Part shown: in pieces, positions 42,746-55,300 of the stretch
How positions within the stretch are numbered: position 1 is the first letter of the stretch
Layout: every line of letters starts with the position of its first letter
Assembly: GCA_964017235.1 (NCBI GenBank)
Contig: OZ024933.1
Location: forward strand, 60,246,255-60,310,254
DNA: 64,000 nucleotides
Direction: 5' to 3'
Source: Sabellastarte sp. h YS-2021
Lineage: Eukaryota > Annelida > Polychaeta > Sabellida > Sabellidae
Made by a program: the position numbers and the translations under genes
Notes under the pieces: model-generated
Databases searched by the model: none
What the model was told of the DNA's origin: nothing
What the model saw: the letters and a program-made list of their open reading frames with translations, nothing else

Positions 42746-42991
42746 ATTGCCATGGTGGTAACACTCTCGCCTCCCACCTCTGAGGCCGGGGTTCGATCCC
42801 CGTCATGGCCTTAAGTGGGAAAGCTGGTAGTTGCTTGCCATTGGTCGGCAGTTTACAGTACAGAACCCCAACAAACTGTACGTGCTGGTTTCCTCTGCCC
42901 TTCCAACTAACCGTTGTGATATGACCTGTACAGTGTTGAAAGTGACGTAAAACACCAAATAAATAAAAAAAATTAAAGGAAGCAAAGTCAC

Positions 42992-45900
42992 AGCCAGATA
43001 CAGATAAGAAATCAGACAGTATAAAATAATCACCTGAAATACCACAGGTTCACAATTTCAGCCAACAAAGTATTAATTATTTGTGTGAACCATTTCATTT
43101 AGTGGGTTAAATTAAAGCTGGCTTTAAATCATAGTCAAGGTCAAAGTTTTATTAGCGGTCATGTTTATTTGTACTAAATACTGTAGTTAGTATTTCTAGT
43201 TTTTATATTTCATAGATTCTGAGAATGTTTTGAATGTAACCTGATAGGTTAACACTTAAAAATATGAGTTCTAAAGCCCAGTAGCTGTACATTAAACTTA
43301 TAGGAATGCAAAGGTATGAGCCAAACAAAACATATCATTGAAGCACTGCATGGTTCAACCACTTTGTAAAATAAGCAATGACTTTTTTGAAGATAAGATG
43401 ACAATCAATATATTTCCTGAGGAACTTTGAAATGGGGGCTTCTGAAGGAAAAAGCAATCTTCAGCAGCTGTTATCAACAGAAAATCCTAATGAAGGCTGA
43501 AAGAATTTCAAAGCAAGAAACAAGTAATTGTTAACACAAGAGAGATATTAAACAGAAAAAGAAATATAATGAACTGGTTTAGTAGACGAGAGTCACATGC
43601 ATTATGAAGAATATTCCAGACTGTGCACCTGTACACTGTCAAGCTATCCATCGTTAATTGTTTGGGTCTTGAATTGTACTGATGTGTTAGACGTAAGGCA
43701 CCACCTGAGATTCATTGGTTGAATCTTATTATTCACTAAATATGTATTTGACCTAAATATTGGGAAATGAAAAAGAGTAATAATCTTTCTAATTCCCCAG
43801 CTCCCCTTATGGATATTACTTTGCCAGTGTTGTGTAAGTAAGTGCAGATTTTTCTTTAACTACGTAGCCTAAAATATGTTATATCTACAAATATACTTTA
43901 CATGGTCTCTGTTTAGTTTTGTTGATAACATTAAAAACCAGAGAAGTTAAAATTGCAGTTTTCATATTCACTGGTATTCTTCACTGTGGAGACATTAAAA
44001 GGCATTATTTTGCATTATTTAGGCAAATATGTATTTATTGTGATTACTTTTTATGGATTTAGCCTATTGTTTTTATTCATACTAGGGATAGAATTTGAAA
44101 ACATATGTTACTTGGGTAATTTACTTATTTTAGTAGACATTTAGTTGTATTAGTACTCACAAAGTACTATTTTGTGAGGGGTATATCTGACTTTGTCTCT
44201 ATGAGCACTATGAGAGCATACCTCTGCTAAGTCTGAAGACCTCCAATTTTGCTTTTGAGTGCAAAATTCCTGGAGCTAAAAAGTAGGTAATAATGACTTT
44301 TTTCTGGTCATTTCTGTGATATGTCTTCTCTATTTTATAGCACTTAATATCTGCATTTAAGGCGCAACATTAATAACCAGTATTACAAAATTTATCAGTG
44401 CTTGGGTATAGCAAAGGTCGTTACCACAGTGACTCCAGGTGACTAAGAAACTATGTTGGAAATGCATAGGGGAACAGATATTATTTGAGTTTTCTCCGTT
44501 TTTTTTCTGAAGCAGGTGACAGAGGAAGCAGAACAAACATCAGCAGGTAATACATTCCAGATAATTTATAAGACGTAACTGATTCTTAATTTGACTTGTG
44601 TAAGAGCAATAAATTTAACATTCATCAGAGAATGCAGCTGTTATGGTGGTTATCAATATTACATCTATCTACTTTTCTAAGCTCTACACTTACTTGTAAA
44701 ATACACATACCTGTGGTTAATACCTTGCTCTTTTCATTAAACCCCATACTTTCATGAGAAAGGGTGTTGTAATCGGGTACATTTATCTGCTTGTTGGGGT
44801 GCAAAAAATGGTTACATTATCCCCCACAGTGCACCTATTTGCTGATCTAATGTCTGTGTGATTTAAGGTGGGTGTTATGTACCTGCTTTTAATGATCACC
44901 TATGGGAACGGAAAGATAAAACTATGTAAAATTATGTACATGATGAATGCCAAGTTTGGCAAATCAGAAACACTAATAAGGATTTGTAAAAGGTGTGTCG
45001 ATTGATTAAGTGCCAAGTTGGCACACTAATGTTTTGTAGTAATTATATTATACTATTTAGGTCAATTTATAAATATCAATGCACATTCCAATAAAAAAAT
45101 TCAATCACAAATCCAAGCTGATTTACACAAAACAAATATAAACAAAGGCCTTTGCATTTATTTGTTCTACTTGTACTTTTTACTAAGAAGTAAGTGGATA
45201 TAGTGTTGAAGTACACATTTTTATGTCTGCACCAGCAGCTGTAAATATAATAAACTTCTTTTGTCAATTACTCCAGTGACAAAAGAAAATTACAGTGCAT
45301 ACCATAGCTATTGTTGTGCTTTTTATTGCTTCCAGGGTTGGGATTTTCACCCCGACTTACATTAATATTATTGAATTCAAATCCAAGAAGTTGGGAGGTT
45401 CTCTAGACATATTCTATCGCCAATGCGACAGCTCCTATTGCTGTGTATTAAATTGGTTAAGGCTGATCGTTTTTGGCCCAGATTTTGTTCCAAAAGATGA
45501 CATGGAATGGTTGCAAACTTGTCATCTCCTAACAGTCAGTTTTGCTGTTAGCAAATTGGGAAGGTAGGGATATGAAGCAACCATATCATATCTGCCATTG
45601 ATCTAATTCTATTAAAACTGTATTGAAATCATATAGGTTGAGTTCAAAAGGACTCTGAGTAACGTCTGCAATGGTCTAGACAGATTCCCAGATCAAACTA
45701 GTCTGGATGCATTTGAACATCCGCATTTCTTTGGCACTTTTCGGCACTTGTCTACCCTGTCTACAGCTGATTAAAAAGTCAAGGCATGTCTTTGTTATTG
45801 TACACTTAACACTGTTTTATATTTGTGAATGTAGAATAAAGGCTCTTGTCCCAATCACGTATTTATATTGCATTTTTATACTTAAACTCTTAAACTCGTG

Positions 45901-46104
45901 TACTTAGGTTCACCTTAATCTCTACTTGCTCGTATGTTTACTTTAACTCTATCTTTTGGACTGTGTCCTTGACTGGAGGACTATTTCAAAGTAAAGACTT
46001 GCGTGCAAGTCTAATAACATCCAACTAAACATAGAGTTACCATTGTTGTATGAAACAAAATTAATTAAGTTACTTTTGTGCAGTAATGTGTATATATATG
46101 TTAT
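42992..46104. other. Unannotated stretch of 3.1 kb
   Basis: I recognise no gene. Positions 44333-44375 (ATTTTATAGCACTTAATATC, AAGGCGCAAC) look like a CR1/L2 3' end remnant on the minus strand. The open frame at 45295-45567 has 90 codons but no known motif and no coding-like neighbours. Confidence 0.4.
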
Positions 46105-46182
46105 GTACAAGTTGCAACTTGTACAGATTACTTGTACAAGTTGCAACTTGTCCAAACAGCTTGTGCGAGTTGCAACTTGTAC
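46105..46182. repeat. Three palindromes at an exact 29-bp period
   Basis: GTACAAGTTGCAACTTGTAC (46105-46124) is a perfect 20-bp palindrome. Near copies start at 46134 and 46163, each keeping AGTTGCAACT. The start-to-start distance is 29 bp both times. Confidence 0.9.
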
Positions 46183-46753
46183 AAACTCCACATTTTAGCA
46201 GATGAATAATGTAGTTTAATGAATTAATAATCAAAACTCACAAATTCAACATAGTAATAGTACTTAAAGAAAATTTTAAACGGATTGAAAAGGAATGAAA
46301 TACAACAAAATCTCCTTTAACTGTCAAGAGTTGCAGAAATTGTTCATTGGTCTGTGTTAATATGATGATGATAGTGACATTTAATAGTGACCAACCTCAA
46401 CTTGAATTTGACATTTGGATAGCCCATTCATTTATGATCCAAACAGCAGAGTGAATCGCAAACCTATCTTAAACCTATGTTTTTACTTTTTTCTGTCATA
46501 TACTTGGTTGTAGTGATCGTATTGGTGTTCATTCCTTATTTGTACTCAGACTCGCAGGATTCTGGATCCAATCATAAAGCCACTCATAAAGCTATCTTAT
46601 TAGCTGTTTACCCTCATTTTCACCTCAGAGCAGTAGGATAGCTAGTTTGGGTAAATTTCCATTCTTCTGGTGCCGGCCGTACCTGTAGTCACATACTTTA
46701 TCTGAACTCTTTTCAGTGCTGCAGGCCCTGGCATCTCGTCCGTCCATGATCTG

Positions 46754-47075
46754 GGGCCGGTTTTACAAAGCCTCATTTGGAAAGAACCTCCTTTAGTAAA
46801 GGAAGGTGTTTTTTCCTTTGAGAAGGCCACCTTAAAATTCAGTTTCACAAAGCTTCCTTTAGCTCTCCTTACCAAAGGTCTTCCTTGAAACTTAAGGAGG
46901 GAGTAAATGTCCTTCCTTAAGATTTAAGGAAGGATATATTTGTTTTTGAACTGGGAGTATGTATTACAAAGTATTGTTGAAATGGGTTGAAACAGCTATT
47001 TCAACTGTATAATGTTATTTATTGCTCGCCACAGGAAAAAAAATGGCTGAAAAAGTGTGTGCGTCAAAGGGAAAA
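46754..47075 (-). mobile_element. Truncated copy of the 1.9-kb Harbinger derivative
   Basis: It starts CTG|GGGCCGG at 46751. The following 320 bp are the inverse of 18060-18391 (CCTCCTTTAGTAAAGGAAGG, TTCAAGGAAG-like words, TTTTTGAACTGGGAGTA, GTTGAAACAGC-ATTTCAACT). Similarity ends at about 47073 in TCAAAGGGA. The other TIR is missing. Confidence 0.85.
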
Positions 47076-47264
47076 TATTGGACTTTAGGAGAAACATACT
47101 TCTGAATGTAATTATTCCCATTTTTCACAAGATAGTTGGAAAATTTTCAAAAAACCTGACGTTCCCCCTCCCCAATGTACCCACTTTGAGGGGGTAATGA
47201 CAGAAGCATGTGTTTCTGGAAAACCAAACCAATGTTGTCAGTAATTACCCAAAGAAATTGTAAT

Positions 47265-49060
47265 TCTAATTTGACTTTTATAGTGCTTAATCTAGACAGA
47301 GTTGTGGACTCTAAGGCGCAACAACACAATAGCAATATGCAAAATTGAAAGTCCACGGACAGAAATAGGTCAGAACCATGGAGAAGCCAAAAGAGAAAAT
47401 GAGCTAAGGAGGATAGGCTTTTGTGTAGAGATAGGTTTTGAGCTTCTTTCTAAAAGAGGCAATAGTGGGTGATGCACGAATGTCTTTAGGGAATGAATTC
47501 CAAATAGTGGACTTGTGAATTTTATGTTGAAACTTTGGAACATTAAGGAAATTTGCAACACTCTGACTGTGTCTAGTATTGTAAGTATTGTGGTATGTGG
47601 AAAGATATGGAGCAAAATATTTAGGGAAGCCAGTTTGAATAAACTTGTACACCTGGGTAGCCAGTTTGAACTCTGAGCGAAACTGAACAGGGAGCTGATG
47701 GAGTTTCCTGAGGACCGGAGTTATCCGAGTAAACTTACTTGAATTTGTAACAATTCTAGCTGAACTATTTTGGATAGACTGTAATCTGTGAAGATTAAAT
47801 TTGGAGAGACTCCTGAAAAGTGAGTTACAGTAGTCCTACCGACTACTAACAAAAGCATTGGCAACCAACACAGCTGCATCATGAGTCAAGAACTGCCTAA
47901 TATTTCTAAAATCCCTCAGTTGAATAAAGCAACTTTTACAAACATTCTGGACATGTTTAGAGAAGGAAAAATCAGAGTCAAACTACACACCCAGGTTCCT
48001 GACTGACTTGGCGGGGTGAAGGGGGTTACCCAAGATGTCAATTGGGAAACATACATTTAACCTTTCTCTCTGTTTCTTGGAGCCAAAAAGTATAAACTCA
48101 GTTTTATCTGGATTGAGTTTAAGTTTTCTAGCCGACATTAATTCCTTAACATCTTGAAGGCATCTGTTCAACTTATCAAAAGCAGCTGAGGCATTCATGT
48201 GCGACAGATTGTTGTGAATCGTCCGCATAGAAATGAAATTTTTTACCAATCAGAGTACTAAGGGGAGATGTGTAAAGAGAGAATAGCAGATGACCCAGCA
48301 CAGAACCCTGAGGTATGCCAAACAGCAATTTTTGTAAGTCAGACAAGGTAGAATCAATCTTAACAGATTGAAAATGTTACATCAAATAGGAAGAGAACCA
48401 TTTGAGAGCAGAGCCACCAACACTGAACCAATCCAGAAGGCAACTGAGGAGAGTGGAATGATCAATAGTATCAAAAGCAGCCAACCAAGAGATCCAGAGG
48501 CACCAAGGCAGTAGCTTTACACCAAGATATTGACAGAGGAATATCGTTTTTGATGGAAAGTAGAGCTGTCTCCATTGAGTGAACTGACTTATATGCTGAC
48601 TGGTATGGGTTATCCAAGCCATGTTGATGAATATGGTCAACCAGCTGTTTAGCAACTACACGTTCAAGCAGTTTGGAAATGAAGCTAAGTCCTGATACTG
48701 GGCGGTAGTTTTTCAAATCCTCAACAGGAAGTGAAGCCTTCTTTATAAGTGGAGTGACTACAGGTTTTTTGAACCCATCTGGAACCAGACCCTCCCGGAG
48801 CGAACAATTAACCAATTTGGTTATAGATGGTAGAAGGATATCAATACATTCCTTCATTAAGAATGTGGGCAATGGGTCTAACAGGCATGATTTGGTGGGT
48901 GATTTACTGATTATTTTACCTATTTCATCTTGTGTGACTTGAATAAAGACTGTTAATGTAGGAGGATCAAAGGGGGATCTACCATGTTACAAGACTCAGA
49001 TGAGGAGAAACTCTCACGGATTTTCATGATTTTATTTGAGAAAAATGTAGCAAAACGATC
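47265..49060 (-). mobile_element. CR1/L2-like LINE, decayed, RT to 3' end
   Basis: Minus-strand frames in order: pre-RT and fingers (48872-48471: LREGLVPDGFKKPVVTPLIK, NYRPVSGLSFISKLLERVV, YQSAYKSVHSMETALL); an AFDTIDHSTLL palm block at about 48470-48440; a block after the YADD site (48249-47983: KLKLNPDKTEFILFGSKKQR); and the C-terminus (47652-47404: YNTRHSQS, IWNSFPKDIRASP, FRKKLKTYLYTKA). The 3' end near 47270 carries the AGATTAAGCACTATAAAAGT sense motif. Frameshifts and stops separate the pieces. The endonuclease is missing. Confidence 0.85.
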
Positions 49061-49788
49061 AGCCAATGACTTTGAGGATTCACAAGTGGGCAAAGTAGTG
49101 CATTGGAATCTGAGAAAACACTAAATGTACAGTTGAAATAGTCATCCATTTTATTTATTCAAAAAGCCAAATATATATCAATTTTCTTGTGATTATTGGA
49201 AACATTTCTTGATATCCATCAATGAGTGACTTCAAACACAAGTGATACTCAGCTTCCCACTACTAAAGTGTACTGTCACTACCACTGTGCACATGTAAAT
49301 ATATTCTTCTGGCAACTTTTCAGTATTTCAGTTTACCAGGTTTTGACAACAAGCCAATCAATACTTAACTGGAAATCTAGTGGGCCATGCATGAAAGCAC
49401 CACTCAGAATGTCTGTTTGACTTTTGTGTCAAGGTCATATTCAAATTTATGATAATGGAACTTCAGTACATTAGCTTCTCTGCATCCTGTTTTTCATGAA
49501 ATATATTGAGTGACATTCATTTTGTTTATAAATTGTCATGATGGAACGCATTGCTTATAATTAAAGAAATCACTCTTGCCAAAGCATGTTTGATATTTAT
49601 TTACAATGCTCTCATACTTTCGATTGTGATGGATTTGTTAACAGAATGAAGCATCATGTTAAAAGTGGAACCTTCATCATGCAAACTTTTGATAATCAAA
49701 AAGCTAAGTTACTTTACGCCATGTAATCTGTGTTTTAATTTTTATTCATTCTTCATAATGAAAAATCTGATATTTTGACACTTAAATT
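49061..49788. other. Unannotated stretch between two LINEs
   Basis: No supported gene or repeat. Some of it may be decayed sequence of either LINE. Confidence 0.35.
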
Positions 49789-51640
49789 TTAACCATTGTG
49801 TAACCTACAACATGTAATGTCATAATAAACATTAAGTCTGTCCAGAATGGTATGGTCAATGGTATCGAAAGCGGCAGATAGATCCAGAAGGGTAAGGGCA
49901 GTGACAGACCATTTGGCCATGTTAAGAAGAATATTGTTTTGAATATTAAGGAGGGTGCTTTTAGTAGAGTGGTGTTTTCTATAATCCAATTGGAAGGCAG
50001 TCATAAGACCAGCTTCATCAAGATGAGTTTGTAGCTGGATGGCTACTACCCTTTCAAGTATCTTTGAGATAAAGTTTAAATTTGAGACAGGCCTGTAGTT
50101 TTTGAAAACTTCTTTGTCTAAGGATGATTTTTGAGGATAGGGGCAACATGGGCCTGCTTGAAAAAGTGGGGACACTTACTTTGCTCAAGAGAAGCATTGA
50201 TTATTGAGGTGATGGAGGTAATGATAATATATAGATAATCCAGAACAAGGAAAGTGGGCCAAGGGTCTAGGGAACATAATTTACTAGGAGAATTGGTAAT
50301 AATTTTAGTAACTTGATCCTCTGTTACTGTAGAAAAAGTGGAGATCATAGGGGGAGGAGAGTCAGGGGTGATGTGTTGCAAATTGACAGAAGCAGAGAAT
50401 GTTGAGTGTATTTTTTTCAATTTTTTCTGTGAAGAACTCAACAAACCTGTCAGCCAAAAGCTGAGGGGGTTTTATCGATGGGAGGATCTTGGCTGGAAGA
50501 TAACACATCACCCAGGACACGCCATAATTTTTGTGGGTTGTGGTGATTGTCCTGAAGTTTCACTTTAAGGAATTGAGATTTGGCTTGCATGCAGATTCTA
50601 TTATATTGGTGGACTTTCTGCATGTACTGGGATCTATTGAAGGTGGATTTATTTCTTCGCCAAATACGTTCAAACATTTGGTCTCTTTTGTCGCAATTAC
50701 AGTTTCGTCAACCCATCCCGGAATGTACTTTGCCTTGGTGTGTTTAGTGTGTAGTGGAGTATGTTTGTCGATAAGGGTCAACAAGGTGGTGTGATATTGT
50801 TTGTAGAGAGTATAAGATTCTTTGGATGGATTATTGATCAGTTCAGAAGCAAGGAGATCTGCTTTCATTTTCTCTTTGTCGATTTTATGGTATTTACTAA
50901 AGGATACAGTAGCATTACTCTGAGATCTAGGGGTTGAATAATGTAGAGTGAAACTAACCTGATAGAGAATTTGAAGATGTTGTTTCAAGGTGAAGATTGA
51001 AATCGCCGATGATAGCCAGATTGTCCTCCAAAAGTGACTGAAAATATTTGAAAAAGGTAGGAATACTTGAGGTGGTCTGTATATGTTCAGAAAGTAAAAG
51101 ATTCCTTGTTCAGGGATATCTTGATGAGGAAGTTTTCGAAGGTGGAGCAGGTCTTGGTAGGAACAATGGATGCATCAAGTCCTTATTTTACGAAAAAAAC
51201 CGCAGTCTTCCACCACAGTGGGCCACTCATGGCTGTTGATACAGACTGTAACCTGGTGGGGTGATTTCCGATAAGTTGGCACTTGTGATGTCAGGTCTTA
51301 TCCAGGTCTCAGACATGGCAAAGAGATCAGTGTCATTGTCAGAAATAAATTTTGCAATGGCCGGGTATTTGTTGTTTATTGATCTGATGTTTGCATAGGT
51401 GACATTCAGGCACTTGGGTGGTCCTGGGTTTGGGTTAATGCCACCGGCAAAGAGGAGTAGGATGAAGAGACGGGAGGATGACAGAGCTGGTGGAATAAAT
51501 ATTGAGGGCCTGATGCCGAAATGTAAACAGAAAGTGGTGGTGGGGGGTTTGAAGGGGTAGAAACTGAAAACATCCAGACATTGAATGCTCGAGTTAATGT
51601 GGTGCTGATATGCTGTTGGATTGCCAGTAGAATATGGAGA
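49789..51640 (-). mobile_element. CR1-like LINE, second decayed copy, endonuclease to RT
   Basis: Near 51430-51240 the minus strand reads NPGPPKCLNVTYANIRSINN and ETWIRPDI, the typical start of a CR1-type endonuclease. The 50988-50560 frame covers the spacer, with WVDETVIATK. The 50444-50118 frame has pre-RT sequence. The 50175-49789 frame reads FKNYRPVSNLNFISKILERV, then HHSTKSTLLNIQNNI, then LLDLSAAFDTIDHTIL, which holds the first catalytic D. It breaks off before YADD. Because its RT region overlaps that of the LINE at 47265-49060, these are two separate copies. Confidence 0.85.
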
Positions 51641-52070
51641 AAAATCATTTTTGAGAACTTTGGGAGCTTTAAGTTTAAAACTGAACGTAAAATTTGGGGA
51701 ATTGTGTGGTTATAGATGATGGATGTTTGTCCTCTCAGCCCAGGTGTGTGTGTACTTATTCATACCTAAACAGACCACCTTGGTATCTAGAGGACAAGTT
51801 TGTTATGACTAATGTCCAGACCCAAGTCCTAAAGCTAATTCAACAAGCACTGTTAAGAAGTATCTATAGATGAGGAACAGGTCACAGTATATGAGGTCTT
51901 CAATGTAATTCATGAGTGCACTATGACCATTTTTTGTCATTGTATACCTGATGCTATTGCTTAGCTCACAAAAGGTAAAAAAGTGATAACCGAATGGTAC
52001 CGATAATGTGAGATATATCTGATGCTTATGCTGGAGATGAAGAAGGCTAAATATAATATATTTAAAATAT
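51641..52070. other. Unannotated stretch
   Basis: No supported gene or repeat. Confidence 0.4.
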
Positions 52071-52255
52071 ATTCAAAATCTGGTTTCCATTTTCGGTTTC
52101 TAGCAATCTTCCCAAGTCTAATACAAATGTGAAATTCGTGAAACTAAAAGTGTATATTGTCGTGACTACAAAGGAAAATTTATTCAAAATCTGGTTTTCC
52201 ATTTTCAGTTTCTAGCAATCTTCCTAAGCCCAATACAAATGTGAAATTTATAATG
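52071..52255. repeat. 111-bp tandem repeat, 1.7 units
   Basis: ATTCAAAATCTGGTTTCCAT, TTTCTAGCAATCTTCC and CAATACAAATGTGAAATT recur with a start-to-start distance of 111 bp (52071 and 52182). A third copy lies at 58856-58970. Confidence 0.85.
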
Positions 52256-52317
52256 TCCAACTCACTATCAGAAAGTTCAGAAAACACTTGCCTGGTCTGT
52301 GCTGATCACATGTGATT

Positions 52318-55300
52318 CAATGTGTAGACCAGCGGCCACATGGGTATTTCAAGGGCAGACCCCAACCGGCAGTAGAGCAAGACACATCCTATTTTGTTTT
52401 GTTCTTTGGTGTGTCAGGGATTGGGAAAATATGGATGTGGGAAAAAAGTATTGTTAAAACATATAAAAAATGACGTGTTTCCATGGTAACCTCTTTCTTT
52501 ACACACAATGCTGAAAAACTCATTTTTAGCAAGAACACGGATTTTATAATAACTGAAATTCTAATTTTAATGTCCATACTAATGTTTATCAGCTCAAGGT
52601 ATTCAATTAACCAGTATACAACACTCTGTTTTACAATATTACATGAGAAAAACTGGAAATAATCTTTAATTTTAGGGACAAAACAGTGTTTTCCTCTTAA
52701 TTTATGGAAACCATTGTTTTATGAATGAAACTATTTGCTGCAAACATTGATTCTTTATCCCCTAACCTCTGTTGGTACAAATTGTAAAAATGAATACAAA
52801 ACATGTCCAATTTGACAATTTTAGAGAGGTTACGACATTTTCAAAAACCTCTAAAGATACGAGGTTACATTTGGATTTTGGACTAGTTATCAGACTCGTC
52901 ATCATCACTTTCTGAATCTGATGGCGTCATACAGTTTTGACAATCATCACAGTAACACAAACACATTTCAGTACATTGAAAACCTGACTAAAGGTATTGA
53001 CACTTTCTGTAATCACTGCAGCCACTATCTGTACAGTACATGTGTGTGAGATCTCGGACTTGAATGGGAGCAACAGGTTTGGTGAACATGACTGGAACCA
53101 GACCATTTTCCGAAGACTTCCATCCATTTCCCTCTGGATTCCATAAAGCAGACCTCTGGAAATGACTCTGACACCAGATCGAGACTTGGTACCGGGCCCT
53201 TTTGACATGTTCCATGAATATGTCTTCAGTTGGTGGAAGTTTTGCTGCAGATTTATCTGTGGTGGAGGCAAAGATGTATCTTAGCTTATCCAAGCTCACA
53301 CACTGAATCTTCTTGCTCAAATACAGACTAAAAATGTAGGTTTGGGCCCCAGAGAAATCATCAGTGATGTTATCAGATAGTCCAAATGCCTTCAGAATAT
53401 TTGCTTTAGTCTTGACCACTTCAACCAACTTTGAATAAGCTGTTCATTTCCCAATCTGGAAGAAGGCACCAGTTGTATCTGATCCTGTAAGGGCATGTGC
53501 TGCAGGTAATTTCTGGCAGATGTCTTTGCCCACTTTGTTAACAAATGTACATATTGGTATGTATCTTCTCTGGTCTCTGAACTGTGATATGTGTCCAGCA
53601 TGCATGTAGACAGATGACCCAAGCTTTTCTTTACTTGCATAGTAGAGCAACAGGAGAAGCACATCAGTGTCATTGCTCCTGACAATTATACGTTCATAGT
53701 TTGAAGACAGATGTACAGCATGGAGTAACATACCGGTGTCAGCCTCTTCTTGAGGACTGAAAAGCTCTGGCAAGCTGGTTACACTTGCTTTGGTGACCTT
53801 TTTGACCATGGAACCTTCATTAAAACCACCAGCAAGAACTTTGGACTTTTCATCAACAATAGAAGGACCCATTGATACAAAGTAATCAGAGACAAATGCA
53901 GCTAAAGCAGCCTTGTTCTTAACATTGAGCAAGAATTTTCGATAGTTAAGCACTGTGCGACTACCTTTGATCATATGGGAGGGACCTGTCTCTGCTCCAC
54001 GCCGCAAACACTCTGACTGTTTTATTGATTGTGTGTTGTCATATTGATCAAATACGAGAGTGATGCATGATATTGCAAGATCATTCATCAACAAAGACTT
54101 GACAAGCTGCAGAACCTGATTGGCTAAGTCATTAAATGATGTGAATGGAGTCTCTCTCAGACTCTGCAAAGTGACATACCATCAATGATGTATGCAGTGG
54201 TAACTGCTGGGGGCAATCTCTGTAGTACTGTACAAGTTTCTTCAAGCTTTTTAGCCAGGTCAGACTTGACAGTTTTTCTCATCATGCCATCATCATGAAC
54301 AGGGATGGTGGTACAGTGGTCACCTCATGTTGTAGTACAGTTTCAAGATTAACATCGCGAAATTTTTATACAAACAGCATTCTGTGAAAGAGTAGTTCAG
54401 AGTCTACAGCAAGCTTGTTTTTGGTCATGCTCAGCAATGGTTTCCTCATATCAGAAAATGAGAGTAGTTTGGTACGAGGCACTGGGTCCCAGAAACCCTT
54501 AGATTTGGTATTTTCCACAATACGTTCACTCATGAAAACCTGACTTTTCTTTGTCCCTCTTTCTAGGAATGAGCATAAACTATTGCTCACAACCTCAGAA
54601 GCTACATGTCCAGAAGCAATGTCGATAAGCTCTGGTGGGACTGTGTTTAGGTCAAATGGGTTTTGACAGTGTGTAACAACATCCACGATGTGTTGAACAT
54701 CATGCTCATCTTTGATTAGCCTTGTTTTCCCAAGGTCTTGATGCTGCTGATTTGGTCTGGTTTCAGAATGAGTTAGTGACTTGAATGCTTCCCTATATTC
54801 AGCAGTGATGTGTCGTGTGATCAACCAGTGGGACAGTGCACTTTTACGCAGAATGAACCCAACTACTACACCTTTGCTTTTACCATCTCTGTTTGCAGTC
54901 TGTTCTAAGGTTTGATCAGTTGCTACATAATTGAATCTATGGTTGTCTGTCCTCCGTACAACAAACCCACCACTCTGCATGTGTTGGTAACTGTCTGGGT
55001 GCTTTTGTGCCAATGCTCTCATATTGGCAATATACATTGGAAGAAACTTTGCATATGTGTGTCTTCCAGCAGCATGCATCCATGGAATGACTTCACAAAT
55101 TGTATTCAAGTGAAGATCAAAGTTGGCATCATGTTCAGCTCGTAACAAATGCAGAAGTAGATCTCCTCCAAGCAAGAAGTCATCTACCAACCTCCCTGAA
55201 TTCTTCAATGGCTCATTGGATGAATGGAAACTGCTTCTCTTCAATTTCCTCCATCCGTGTTGAAGCAGATTCCAGATTATTAGTGTGAAATAGTTCATAA

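Larger units (their letters stand above)
41108..42991 (+). repeat. tRNA-derived SINE family A split by a TIR element
   Basis: A 12-bp duplication AAGCAAAGTCAC lies at 41108-41119 and 42980-42991. Inside it the SINE begins with 37 G (41120-41156) and a short head. It is broken at 41163 and resumes at 42746 with GCCATGGTGGTAACACTCTC, the B box GGGGTTCGATCCCCG, the body and an (AAAT)n tail. Confidence 0.85.

Noticed and set aside
45295-45567. 90-codon open frame on the plus strand
   Set aside because: No recognisable family, no neighbouring exons, no splice context. I cannot support it as a gene.
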